From Phycomyces nitens (lineage: Eukaryota > Mucoromycota > Mucoromycetes > Mucorales > Phycomycetaceae): 64,000 bases of DNA. The DNA is taken from assembly GCA_022702545.1 (NCBI GenBank), contig JAHRBC010000001.1, positions 3,162,001 through 3,226,000 on the forward strand. Reading direction: 5' to 3'. Each line of letters begins with the position of its first letter. Position 1 is the first letter of the stretch. The notes under the pieces were generated by a model. It was not told the DNA's origin and did not search any database. It worked only from the letters and a program-made list of their open reading frames with translations. The position numbers and the translations under genes are program-made. This document shows, one piece after another, positions 34,941 through 46,187 of this stretch.

Positions 34941-35066
34941 AGTTGCCTTGTATTGCTCCAATACACAGCCCACTACCATACTTAACATCTTAATTTTAGT
35001 TGCAAGTTCAGCACCAAGATATCAGCGTTTTTCGACGATGATAGAAGCCTTTGTCAACTTTTAATA
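34941..35066 (-). pseudogene. Coding-like relic, copy 2
   Basis: A diverged direct copy of 29206-29328. On the minus strand it reads LTKASIIVEKR, a stop, then GAELATKIKMLSMVVGCVLE. The two copies lie on either side of the fold-back element in the same orientation, so they may belong to one older element that it interrupted. Confidence 0.3.
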
Positions 35067-35118
35067 TTATTATTTTTGGTAAAGTTGGGGATACTTGGTC
35101 TGTACTTTAAGAATAATA

Positions 35119-35439
35119 GGCCTGGTCAACCGTAAAATACTGCGCTTTGTTCAAAAATTTTAGTTAGCCAATGATAGTATGATAACCTTGCCAATTGTGA
35201 GCGCAAAAGCAGCGGTGAACTACCTTCTGTTCCACATTGGAACGTATCAGAATGTTGTTTTTGCATGGATAACCTATTAGAAAGAAATAATTTTTTTCTT
35301 GCATAATTTGAACAGAATTTTTCATGTTCAAATTTTTACGTTTTGTTGAAATATTTTTTGAGACTTTTTGACGAACATATCCAATGATGCTTATTAAAAA
35401 AAAATGAACAAAGCGCAGTATTTTACGGTTGACCAGGCC
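35119..35439. mobile_element. MITE with 35 bp terminal inverted repeats
   Basis: A 321 bp element. Its left end, GGCCTGGTCAACCGTAAAAT followed by ACTGCGCTTTGTTC, is mirrored exactly at the right end, which finishes with the reverse complement (GACCAGGCC). It is flanked by TA on both sides (35117-35118 and 35440-35441), the target duplication of Tc1/mariner elements. The interior is AT-rich and non-coding. The near-identical ends imply a fairly recent insertion moved by an unlinked transposase. Confidence 0.85.
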
Positions 35440-35637
35440 TAATAATAAAGATTTTATTTGAATTTAAGAGATTGAAAAGGTGAACATTAAAAATATTTGT
35501 TGAGATTAGCCCACACTTATTTCGTGCACTATCCGTATGTACAAATCTTTTTCTTTTATATTATATATATTGTACAGATCATTATTATTCATGAGTAGAA
35601 TAAGGAGAGGGGTGGTTATTCTGTCATCTTGCCATTT

Positions 35638-38600
35638 TTACCAAGATTCCCAGCGAGTGTAAGAGTTTGATACTTCCATTCGTCTCCTCACAAACGCAGG
35701 AATTGAATGTGAGAGCCACATTTGACGGATCTGTTCGTACCGCTTCTCGTTGAGATATTGTGGAGTACCACGTCTACATATTGTAGATTATAGATATGAG
35801 CAATCTGAGCATTATATAATCAAATTTCTTACCGAAGGAATAGATCAGCTTCACCATGAGAGTCAAGATAAGGTGCACTCATTACAGTACCACCATTGTC
35901 ATGAAGTAAGAGGATAAAGCACTCTTTGACAACCATGTAAATACCAACCTCGCCACTACAGCTATAGGATTCAAATATCAAGTTAATACTTGAATAAATT
36001 TACATTACTTGCCCTTATACCTTCTCATGTGTGTGTTGCATTCACCAATGTCTCCTTCTGTACAGCATATTCTACGTGCACAAACAAAGGTACCACACAC
36101 TAGACACAGGGCAGGATACTCTGGAAGGCTCTTGCATTTACGACACACTCTCCTCAGACTTTCTTCAAACAATTGATCTATTCGGTAAGGAAGTGAGACT
36201 ATTGAGAACTTGATCGGTAAATTGAGCGAAAGGTTGACAAGTTGCGAGTACACCGGTGTCTGGGATGTCAAGATGGGATCAGCTACACCGACTGAGTACA
36301 CACTGTAAGCGTCACACCATCCTTTGACAAGCTTTTCTTCGAATGGCTCAAGGGACATTATTTCTTTCAACTGTGGTAAGCGTAAGATCTCAATCAAGCG
36401 GTTGTACTCATCAGCAGAGCTCTGTTGTCCATTTGTTTCTTGTGGATCCTCGTCTACTGTGTTTTGAAGAATTAACCCAAAATGAACTACCATCAGCAAG
36501 AGTGTTTTGCGCAAGAATGGCAATGTAAAAGTTCGCAGCAAAGCCAAGTAGGTTTTTGGCGAGATTTGTAAAAAGAACTTTTGAACAAATTCCGGCGGGA
36601 CACCCAGGAGTTCCATTAAACCATTAGCAAATCTGTGTGCAACATAAGCTTCATCGTCTGATGATAAATCAGAGAATTCAGGCGATGCCTTGTCCTTGAG
36701 CAATGTCTGGACACGCGGATTCTCCAACTCATCACTTCCGGTCAAATCCTGCATCAATGCAATGGTAATCTTGGACAATTCGGCAAGGAACAAGAGGCGG
36801 ACCAAATGATGGGGCTCGATTTCAGTTTCGTGAGTGGTGAAGCCAAGTCTAACGAGCACAGTAAATATATCTTCGCATAATAAAGGTAAATGTGCTGTTG
36901 TGTCTTTGGCGCCAATCAAATTCTGTAGGTCCTGAATTCCCAGATGCTTCATTGATCGCTTTTCTTTCTTATCTTCACGGGAATCCATAATACGTGGCAA
37001 GAGATCAGTAGTCTTGGCCAAGAGTCTGAGTACTGAATGTGAATGGCTCGAGATTCCATCTAGGAATGTATTTGTGTGTTCAATCGTTAGGTCCTTTGAG
37101 CGAGATCGGTCTACACCGCGTTGTTGGATCTCAATGGCCGAGATAGTGTACGCATACATATTGTATAATTGGCCATTTGGTGTTTTAATTGGTGTCATGG
37201 GCAATTCTGACGATGGAGGAGGAGGAGATAGAGGATGGGTTGGCGATTCTGAACGAGACCGGGATGCTCTAGCTTCTGAATATGGCAGCGGCAAAGGTAT
37301 TAGCATTTGAGCTTGATTGTTTGGCATCAAGTTACGGATCTGAATCGAAGGTAGTGTTCGTCTCTTTTCATGTATTCTATCAGTGTTTTCGACCGTTTTC
37401 ATGAGCTGAGTATACAATGGTTTAAGGATGCTTGTATCAGTTATGGTCATGCTACTGTCTTGATTCACAAATGTATCTCTTTCGGTATTCACAAATGCCC
37501 CAGGGATGTGTGCCGTCATATCGGGGTCCGTCGCTTTTTTGAACTCTTCAAGGGTCTCTTCCAAGGTCTGCACGATATTCTCACCATACGAGGTTCTTGG
37601 AGATATCACACCTGGGAAGATTTCCTTCTTGCCCTTCCAGACGATTGGCAAGAGTGTATTACCAAGAGCCTTACAAAGAGGACACAGGAACTGCTTCTTG
37701 ATCATTGCTTCAGGAATAAGATTTAAAAATAAGTTTTGGGCTTCATTGTTGACTGAACTCTGGTAGTTGAGGAAACATTCTGCATGCATCAGATGGCCGC
37801 ATGTTGAAATGTGTAATCCAGGTACTTGGGCATCGGAGGGAAATCCGCGAAGAGTGGACTTTCCTTGACCAGAGGCTTCAGTACTGGTCTTTGAGTCACC
37901 GTGGATTGCATTATCGTCTTGGGTAGCCTCGAGTACATCAATGAGGACCTCGACGTTCTTAAGTGGAGTCTGGCGCAAAATACGAGATTTCTGAACAAGA
38001 CCGAGCATGCCATATAGACGAGAGCGATCAAGATCTTCTTGACAGACGATACACGTTCCAGATGGAAAATGAGACACACGTTCAATCTCGGCCTCACCGT
38101 GGATGTTTTGAGTCGCCTGAGCCATGGATGTGTCGTCTTCATTGTATTTTTCACCTTCGCTGTCATCCTCTTCACCATCGTATAGATCAATGTGTTGTTC
38201 CATAAATTTGGACTGTGCCTGAGCAAACTGGTTCATTATTGCCTCCTGGCGTGCCTTTGCTGCTGCCTTTTTACGTTCGTATTCTGATTTTCCATCATCA
38301 GTGCCTTGTTGGGCCTCAAGTGAAGCACTGAACAGGCTCTTTCCTTTCCATTCTCTGATGGTTTCTTTGACGTCTTCTTCATTTGTTTCGCTTTCAATTC
38401 TTTCGACAATAAACAGGCATCGTTTGTGAATATTACTGAGATTAGAGTCATCCAAGCATTTAAGTAAGACCTTGAGAAGAGTGGCCTGTTCGCGCTCAAT
38501 GTCACTGGTCTGGATAGGATATTTGTCACTGGTTGCGTTCTCGATAAACCCTCTGGCTAGAGACTGGGTTTCAGGGAATTTGCCCTTTCTAGATGCGTTT

Positions 38601-41600
38601 CTTTGCTCATAGTACAAGCTATTTTCATCGACCAAGGCTGTCATGGCCAGATATAGTGCACTGTCAAGAATGCTTTCACTCTTGGTTTGGTCACTCATTT
38701 TAGTATTCCAGAGTGAATAAAGGACAATTTGGCAGAGCACGCGAGAATGAAGAAAGTCGCCAAGGTACTTGAACGGTCCAGAATTGATCTTCTTGAATTT
38801 TGGCATCACAATGACCTCTTCTTTACCGTCTATCTTGACGGAAGGAGCTCCCTTTCTGATTTGTTTCTTGATGACCTCAATAGCCTCCTCGCGGTGGTTG
38901 CGAGTATAGTGCCAATAGTAAGGGTTTATCTCGGAACAGAATTCTTCCTTGAGCTCAAACATGCCATAGTCATTAAGGCCATCTGGGGGTTTGTAGTTGG
39001 CCAATAGGCCAAGTTGAACATCGAATCCTTCATCTTCGCTCAAACTTTCAGGCATGAGGCGGATTAATTCAGAGTGAGCCATATTAGAGATACCCAAATG
39101 TTGGATAATAGCACGCCTGATCTTATCTTCAGTTGTCTCGCCCGATGGATAGCTACGTTCGGTAACACATATGATGAGCAGGTTAAGGAACTCTTCGACC
39201 ATGTATGACACACTGGACGCATCGTATCCTTTGATGTAATTTTTGGGTTTACCAATGAACCAGTCCAAAATATTGAAGCGATCCAGCATAGTGATAAGGA
39301 ATTGGTTAGGATCAGTTGCAACAAATCCGACCTGGAGTAAATAAATGTCCTTGTCATAGGTGTTTTCTCTGACACTAATGTCTCGGTACGTGCGTGCCTG
39401 GAATCATTGTGATAAAGAAGCCTGTGTTTAGTCGCATTTTACAATTGGGTTTGTTGATTATTATTTTTTCATCTTACCAAGTCTCTGACACTGAACCCAT
39501 TTCTGACCCACACACCACAGTTAATCTGTGCCAAGACGACCATTGTTCTGAGTGGGTAGTCGAGAATTGTCAAAAATATGTCATGAGAAGGGTTCTTGAA
39601 AGCACTCTTGATCATCTGTTTGAAGCCACCATTCCATCCTGCCTTGCTGAGTAACTCGTCTTGGAAGAGGAATATGTGCTCCAGAAGCTCGGAAAGCAAC
39701 CAATGATAGGGATGGTGGAAGGACACAGGCTTTTTGAGAACATTATAATCAACAATCTCATATGAGCCCGCATGTGCCATACTAATTGTATGATACTTTT
39801 GTTTCTTAATTCCTTTTATCAACATGCGCTCGTGTTTCTCTTTGTCTTCTACAACCTCTGATGCCAGACGAGGGGACCAATCTTCCAAGGCCTTGAGCAC
39901 CCTATATACCGAGCGGCACAAATCTCTTGATCCTTCGATGAGATCAATTTTGGGATTATTGTTCAACGCATTAAAACAGTCAGAGAATTGACGACAGAGC
40001 TTTGAGATTTGCAGTGTTGCATTGAAGGCGTTTGCCCATGAGGTGGACTCAAATTCTACGTGAAAATCTTCCTGGTGTTCCAAGGGATCCATGGCTTGAA
40101 ATTGGTAGATCATGTCGAGAAAGTAACGCAAATAGATTGGATTATGACACACTTCAATCTTTACTGGATCTGCGTTGAGAACATAGCGCAAATCAAAAAA
40201 GGTGCAGGCATATCGATGGCGTGTCATTGCCCGGGTGAGACAATTGACCTGCATGTCCCGGTACTCATCTGGGACAATGACATGTACGTGATTTGTCAAG
40301 AAGAATCCAGAAAGGATAGAGCACACCATTTCAAAGAACCTATAATCCTTCACCAGTAAAGCTGCTATACTTGGGACAGTCAACAGCTGAACTGACAATG
40401 TACTGGCCGAATGTCCTGGTTCTCTGTCCTTGAAGAAAAAGGCATCAACCAACTCTGGATAGTTACGAGAAAATCGAATGCCTGGTTATGGACAAGTTAG
40501 TAGTCATATTCTTGAAACCCCCTTGTCTGTTTGATTTACCCATCACGCGTCGATAGTCAAAGTTGGATATAAGTGTTCCCAACAAGAGTTCCTTGATACT
40601 CTCTCTTGCAGACTTCCATAATCGCAGGTCAAACTGCAGTATATAGTCCAGTCTGACCTTGCGTTTGAATTCTTTCTTCAAAAGGACATTGGCTTCTTCC
40701 ATGACAGTCTTTGGAGCCGTTACAGGTACACCCATATCTGCTGCAATAGATCTCTCTTCTTCACCGAATTTGACAGTCTGAGACAGCCATGCGTCGATAT
40801 CCCAGTCTAGATCAATGATATCGTGCGGTTGTTTTTGTTTGGAGCTGTCTTTTGAGCCTCCAGGAGTATTCTCGTGTCGGTTGCGAGATTGGTCTTCTTG
40901 TGAGCTTGTGGGCTGTTGACGGTGCTCATCAGAGACCCCATGTTCTTGGTTATGTTGACTGCTTGATTCTGGTGTGAGATAAACTGAAGACATTTCGACG
41001 TCATCTTCTACGTGAGGTCGTGACATGGTAGTATCTTCCTCTTCTCCCTCTGAATCTGTTGGAGAATCTGACCCTTGATGGGCGACTATTTCTTCAATAT
41101 CGCTGTCACTCAACATGGCTTCTTCAAATTCGTCTTCATCGTCGTATTCCATCATACCAAAGCCTTCAGTGACAATAAATTCAGCGTCATCGCCATCATT
41201 CAGTTCGTCTCCAAAATCTTCCCCAAAATCGTCCCCAAAGTCTTCTCCACCATCACTGCCATTGACAGTAAAGGTGTCCTCTTCTTCTGCCATGCGGCCA
41301 CGTCTTGAGCGCGTAGAGAGTGCAGCAAGATCTGGCGAAAGAGACCACTCATCAGAAAGAACCTCGCAAATGATATCACGGAGGATAACATTTCCACCCT
41401 GGACGCTTCCAAAGAATTTGTATCGACCGCTGATAAGGTCCTTGAGCCAATTCAACAATAGCCCGGAGATCTCTTCTCGGATAGTTGTCTGTACAGAGCG
41501 AATGGTAACAGCAAGCTTTATCCCATGAATTACATTGGCAACTGAGATAACCTCATCCAGGTTATCTGAGCTAAACACAAGATTACGCCCGTAAGCATCA

Positions 41601-42600
41601 ACTTCCTCGGCCACATTCATAGCATCTTCCTTGCTACAGTTGATGGCGGTAGATACGATGTTGATCACCTCATCGAATGAATGATGTTCGTCATTCCACA
41701 ACATACACACGTAAGATGTGTTCGTGGGATTGTACGGAATGTGATGTGCCTTGTGTGAATCGCGACAATCGCGCATGATATTTTCTTTTTTACCAGGCGA
41801 GACATCTTCTGGTGAGGTCGCAAAGGTCTCTAGAATGTAATCCAAGACAACCTCAAGTGTTTGCTTGATTGATTTTAACAATAAGGGGTCTACATTTTCC
41901 TTGTCTTTGACAGGCCCCGAAGATGAGCCATCTTTTGCAGAACTTCCAGAGACGTTTGTAGAGTGAATTGTGCACTCTAGAGGTGTTTTCCATGCTTCAG
42001 GATCTCCACAGTCGCAACAGCCGCCAGATCCTTGGCTAATGTTTATCTTGATATCATGACCTTCATGGTTTGTGGAGTGGAAGCAGTGTGAGCATAATAC
42101 ACATGTATTGTCTAATCCGCAGTTTCTAAATATATACATATACATACATATATATATTAGACTTTGACCCATCGACTAGAGAATGTTGCTTACTTGCAGC
42201 GGTAGATACTCTCTCCTTTCTTGAACAAGTGTCCGCATTGCTTCCCACGTTGCGATTCCCAATACTCGGGCTCATCTTCTGATGGATGGACAAGCGCATT
42301 GCCGGGATTAGAGGCTACGATTTCCGAAGTGTCATCATTTGATCCAAAAAGATTGTATTTTTCGAGTAGCTTTGAAAGGTTCTTTGCATCGGATACGTCC
42401 TCTTTGAAAAAATACTTTTGCATCCAGACAGGATTATTACACCATAATGCTCGATAGCAATTTGTCAGAATCAATCGCTTGTCAGAGTCGGTCAGTTGTT
42501 TTGAGTAAATGACGGGTGCATCGGTGAGGAATCTGTAGAGTGTCTCGGGAGTTATTACGGCAGGAATCTTGTTGTCTGCCATTGATCCATGAGTTGACAT
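35638..42600 (-). CDS. UBR1: UBR1-type E3 ubiquitin ligase (N-recognin)
   Basis: A minus-strand gene of about 2,200 residues in at least seven exons. Order of domains: an N-terminal helical part (start MSTHGSMADNK); the UBR box, CGHLFKKGESIYRCKNCG through CVLCSHCF and GCCDCGDPEAW, which binds basic N-terminal residues; a ClpS-like N-domain (YVCMLWNDEHHSFDEVINIV) for bulky hydrophobic N-termini; an acidic stretch; the RING/H2 region TCIVCQEDLD...STCGHLMHAECF...FLCPLCKALGN; and the C-terminal UBR autoinhibitory domain (RVCRKCKSLPEYPALCLVCG, SAPYLDSHGEAD). It ends EVSNSYTRWESW. The largest open block would stop at 36005, but a GTATAAG donor there joins two more exons to the TAA at 35638-35640, restoring the family's usual C-terminus. 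It should mediate N-degron protein turnover with an E2 of the Rad6 type. Confidence 0.94.
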
Positions 42601-42954
42601 TGGCACGGTTAATAAGAGAATGAATAAGAGAATGTATAACAATAATAAAAATAAAAATAATATGGACAAAAAGAGATTGCCCTTCTCGTTTCTTTCTTTT
42701 AGTTATGTGTCTGCTTCTGCTTCTGCTTGTGCGTCTGCTTCTGCTTCTTGTTTACTAGAGTGATGTAAAGGATACGAAAGAGAAAGAGAGAATATGGAGA
42801 TAGAGAGGTGAAGATGAATATAAAATGGCATTGAAACGCATTATATAAAAATGTGACATCACATTATTAGTTTTGGATATTCCGAGACAAATGACAAATA
42901 GAGAAATTGTAGGTATATATTGAATTTATTTGAATGGCTTTGTAGCTAATCTCA
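42601..42954. other. Intergenic, upstream of UBR1 and downstream of ECH1
   Basis: It holds AT-rich sequence and a GCTTCTGCTTCT-type hexamer repeat near 42711-42752. No gene is seen. It includes the UBR1 promoter. Confidence 0.5.
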
Positions 42955-44148
42955 TCAGAGCTTGGAGTACACGGCAGGCTTCTTGGTGACAAAGGCCTCA
43001 ACAGATTTGGGAATGTCCTGGAGCAATATGGTCAATATAGATCATTAATAAAAGAAAAAGCAGTTGATACCTCTGTGTTTAACATTGCAGCGTTCCAGGT
43101 TACAGTGTAACCAAGGCCCTCACTGACGGAGTGATCGCGGGAATAGTTCAACAGGTGCCTTTTGAGAGTAACATGGTGGTTAGATGCTGAAGTAAAAATT
43201 ATCTACTTACTTTGTTCCAGTGACAGCTACAGGAGACTTTGATGCAATAAAGCGAGCAGTCTTGAAGGCCTCGTCTAAACAAGGATTACGTTGATTAACA
43301 GAGATTACGTGGAGGCGGGTGGCTTACTCAGCAATTCTTCTTTTGTGTCTAAAACCTTGTTGACCAGACCGCAGGCAGAGGCTTCAGGGGCATACATACT
43401 TGAAAGTCTCGTAAGAACACTGGACTCACAAGCCAAAATCTTACTTTCTTCCCGTGAAACACAGTTCGCGGACCAGACTGTTGTTGCCAATAACCTTTGG
43501 AAGGCGTTGCAGAGTGCCAACATCTGCAGCCAAACCTATATCAACCTCCTGTAGAATTGAAATTGACAAGGACTGGTTAATAATCCTGGCCATTTAATCA
43601 ATTGTCCATTTACCTTGACACAGAAATAGGCATCCTTGGTGCAGTAGCGGATATCACAGGCAGTGGACATATCCACACCAGCACCAAAACACCCATTGTG
43701 AATCGCAGCAATCACTGGTTTATCGCAAGTTTCAATTGCAGTAAAGGAAGCCTGGAAATCACGAATGTGGGCACGGTTAGCATATGCCACACGGGCACCA
43801 TCAGCAGACGAGCTAAGTTTATTCAGACTGTTTTCAGCCACTGGAAACAAGTAGACATGAGCAAGAGTTTGGGCAAGTAAGAATTGGACTTACGATCAAG
43901 GCCGGCTGTAAACATGCGGCCAGAACCGGACACAACCACGGCACGGATGTTTTGGTCAATGGCCAGTGCATCAAATACGGACCGGACTTCCTTTACCATC
44001 CTACAGGTATTTTTAGATCTGGTTGTTTATTGTGGCTATCTTACTGGTCGTTAAAGGCATTGAGGGTCTTAGGACGGTTGAGCTGGACATGGGCGATGTT
44101 TCCATCGATAATGTCAACCTTTATTGTTTCGAGTTTGACGGTGTCCAT
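42955..44148 (-). CDS. ECH1: Delta3,5-delta2,4-dienoyl-CoA isomerase, peroxisomal
   Basis: A minus-strand gene with several short introns, starting MDTVKLETIKVDIIDGNIAH. It is a crotonase-fold enzyme: HVQLNRPKTLNAFND, VVSGSGRMFTAGLD, CDKPVIAAIHNGCFGAGVDM, STACDIRYCTKDAYFCVK and EVDIGLAADVGTLQRLPK. The last block, with acidic residues in EVDIGLAADVG, marks dienoyl-CoA isomerases rather than enoyl-CoA hydratases. The reaction moves double bonds in dienoyl-CoA during oxidation of odd-position unsaturated fatty acids. The C-terminus VYSKL is a PTS1 peroxisomal signal. No mitochondrial presequence is seen. Confidence 0.92.
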
Positions 44149-44757
44149 GATTGATATCCCAGAAAATAAAAAGGTGTGATTAGAGAGAAAATGCGGGGAA
44201 GTGATGGTTGAATGATGATTTATAGGGATTTATTATTACAAAATTGAGAAAATGGTTTGTCATGGTAAATCGCTTTCTAAGATCCGCCCCCCTCTGTTCA
44301 CACGCCAAAATTCAATTGAATAAGCAATTTTGTAAATATACTTTCAAGAGACTATATGATGCATAGGGTTTGTTTATGTCAATGTGCCATTATCAAATGA
44401 GCTACGTCACCATTAAATTAAAATGATAAAGGGGGGCGACATTCGTCATTTACTCACCCCCCCCTTTTGGCCTCTCTTGAGACATGATATTATCGTTCAA
44501 ACACTGCCATAGACAATGTGAATAAATGGTAAGGATGTATGCTTTATGAGTCCGCTTTCCAGAAATGATTGGAATGCATAAAACAGAAAAATGAAATTAG
44601 ATGAGTGTCACAAAGCAAGAGGGCTTGTTTGACTTTGTTATAGATTATTGTTGTTAATATGTATCAGCAAGATGTCTCAGAGTAGCCAAGAGAGGAAAAG
44701 GGAGGAAAAAGGGGGGGTATATGATATAAGATGGGGTTTATACTGCAGTCCAGGGTG
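44149..44757. other. Intergenic, no gene seen
   Basis: The ECH1 upstream region and the 3' side of the next gene. It contains G-rich and C-rich short tracts (GGGGGGCGAC near 44432 and CCCCCCCC near 44457) within AT-rich DNA. Confidence 0.5.
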
Positions 44758-45180
44758 CTATGAGCACTGAGGAAACTGGGATGTCCTTCTGATCTGTTTG
44801 GAGAGCAGGATCATTCGATCACTCGACAGGACCTCGTCAAGTTTTGCCTGTGCAGCTGGATCCTGAGTGTAGAACCGGCTGGTTCTCCTTGCTGGGATAG
44901 AAGTGGGTAGGGAATTTGGTTTTTGGGTGTCCTGGTCAAAGGGCTCTACAAGAGTCTTTTCTTTATGGCTGGGTGCCTGGCGAGTTGAGCGGGGAAGGCT
45001 ATTGAGAGAATAAGCACGAGCAGGGGTGCTGCTTTGAGGTTTCGGAGGGGTCTGGACGTCGACTGAATATCTTCCGTTTGGGAGCGGTTCGGAAACGTCC
45101 GGTGCTGCAAACCATGATTGAGGTCGTTTGGAGAAGAGTCTTCTTAGTCTTGATTCTGGCTTTGTTTGTTCAACCTGCAT
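44758..45180 (-). CDS. Hypothetical basic protein, 140 residues
   Basis: An intron-free ORF starting MQVEQTKPESRLRRLFSKRP. Its composition is Pro, Ser, Arg and Thr-rich and looks disordered, with candidate basophilic phosphosites such as RRTS (twice, in ARRTSRFYTQD and IRRTSQFPQCS). The last 30 residues (AAQAKLDEVLSSDRMILLSK) look helical. No family is recognised. Absence of stops over 140 codons with balanced codon use supports a gene, but low complexity keeps confidence moderate. Confidence 0.55.
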   Translation of the reverse strand: MQVEQTKPESRLRRLFSKRPQSWFAAPDVSEPLPNGRYSVDVQTPPKPQSSTPARAYSLNSLPRSTRQAPSHKEKTLVEPFDQDTQKPNSLPTSIPARRTSRFYTQDPAAQAKLDEVLSSDRMILLSKQIRRTSQFPQCS

Positions 45181-45429
45181 AGCACAGTGTGGGGGGATTA
45201 GTATGGAGATAAAAGGGAAAGAAGAAGGAAGAAATGCGAATGTGTATACGCTTAAGAAAGTCTCTCATTTGTGGGGCGTTTTGATATTTGGCTATTTTGA
45301 TACAAAAACAACTCCAAATAAACTGTAGGACCTATATTTATCAACCAATGCGTACAAGGCCAAGTAAAGACAGCTTGGAGACACAACAATCAAACGAAGC
45401 CTCTGACCCTAATATACGGTTAAATATAG

Positions 45430-45720
45430 TCTGAGCCACACCTATTATATTTTAACCTTTCAAAAAATCAAGTTACCCGATCCTTGCAACAGATTGTCTA
45501 TAATGCCATCGATGATGGTTCCGACTGGCAATATCGTCTGTATTATAATGTACAAACTACCAATATCATTTGGAGCACTGAAGATTGCGATTTTGAGGCC
45601 AAGATCACACACCAATCTTATTTCAATTTTCATAAGAAATCAGGCCCTGACCAACCCTTTGTAGACAGCTGCTCCCAGGCTGGTTTCACTGTGCTCCTGT
45701 TCGCCAAAAAGAAAAAATAA
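45430..45720 (+). CDS. Orphan coding fragment or 3' exon, function unknown
   Basis: An open frame with no ATG near its start ends at a TAA at 45718-45720. It reads SLQQIVYNAIDDGSDWQYRL, then TTNIIWSTEDCDFEAKITHQ, SYFNFHKKSGPDQPFVDSCS and ends QAGFTVLLFAKKKK. The composition (W, C, Y, F, D) looks like a folded protein, not random DNA. It could be the last exon of a gene whose first exon I cannot find upstream, a retrogene piece, or a pseudogene. No family is recognised. Confidence 0.45.
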   Translation, partial: SEPHLLYFNLSKNQVTRSLQQIVYNAIDDGSDWQYRLYYNVQTTNIIWSTEDCDFEAKITHQSYFNFHKKSGPDQPFVDSCSQAGFTVLLFAKKKK

Positions 45721-46187
45721 AGGCATTTTTAATACGCAGAATATAGTCCAAGTACCATATATTACATTTTCTTTGTTCACCATTACCTTTCCAGATATAG
45801 AAATCCTTAAATCGCAGTACCAATAAGAAAATATTTCTTTTGTGCTTGTCGGAGGCGAGATGCTATTTAGGACTTTTGTTGGATATAAAAATTGTACTGT
45901 TTTGGGATAATTTTATATCCATACATGAACAATAAAGCCACTATTGCCTCGGTTTGATGGATAAATAAGATGATCGTTAAGGCCACTGATTATACCCATA
46001 TTTCGTACAATACCGGGAAATGTTCATATTACCTATAGCTCTGGGCCGCATACTGGGGTGTTATCAGCAAGAATTTTCAAACATATATAATCGACCGTAA
46101 ACTTGGATTTCTGGATTTTAAAAAAGGAGTAGTAAGAGATCAAGTAAGGAGGATAGAGTCAAAACAAGCAAGATGTATAAATATATA
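45721..46187. other. AT-rich gap before the first Fanzor-bearing element
   Basis: Nothing recognised. It ends with the TA (46186-46187) that flanks the transposon. Confidence 0.5.
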
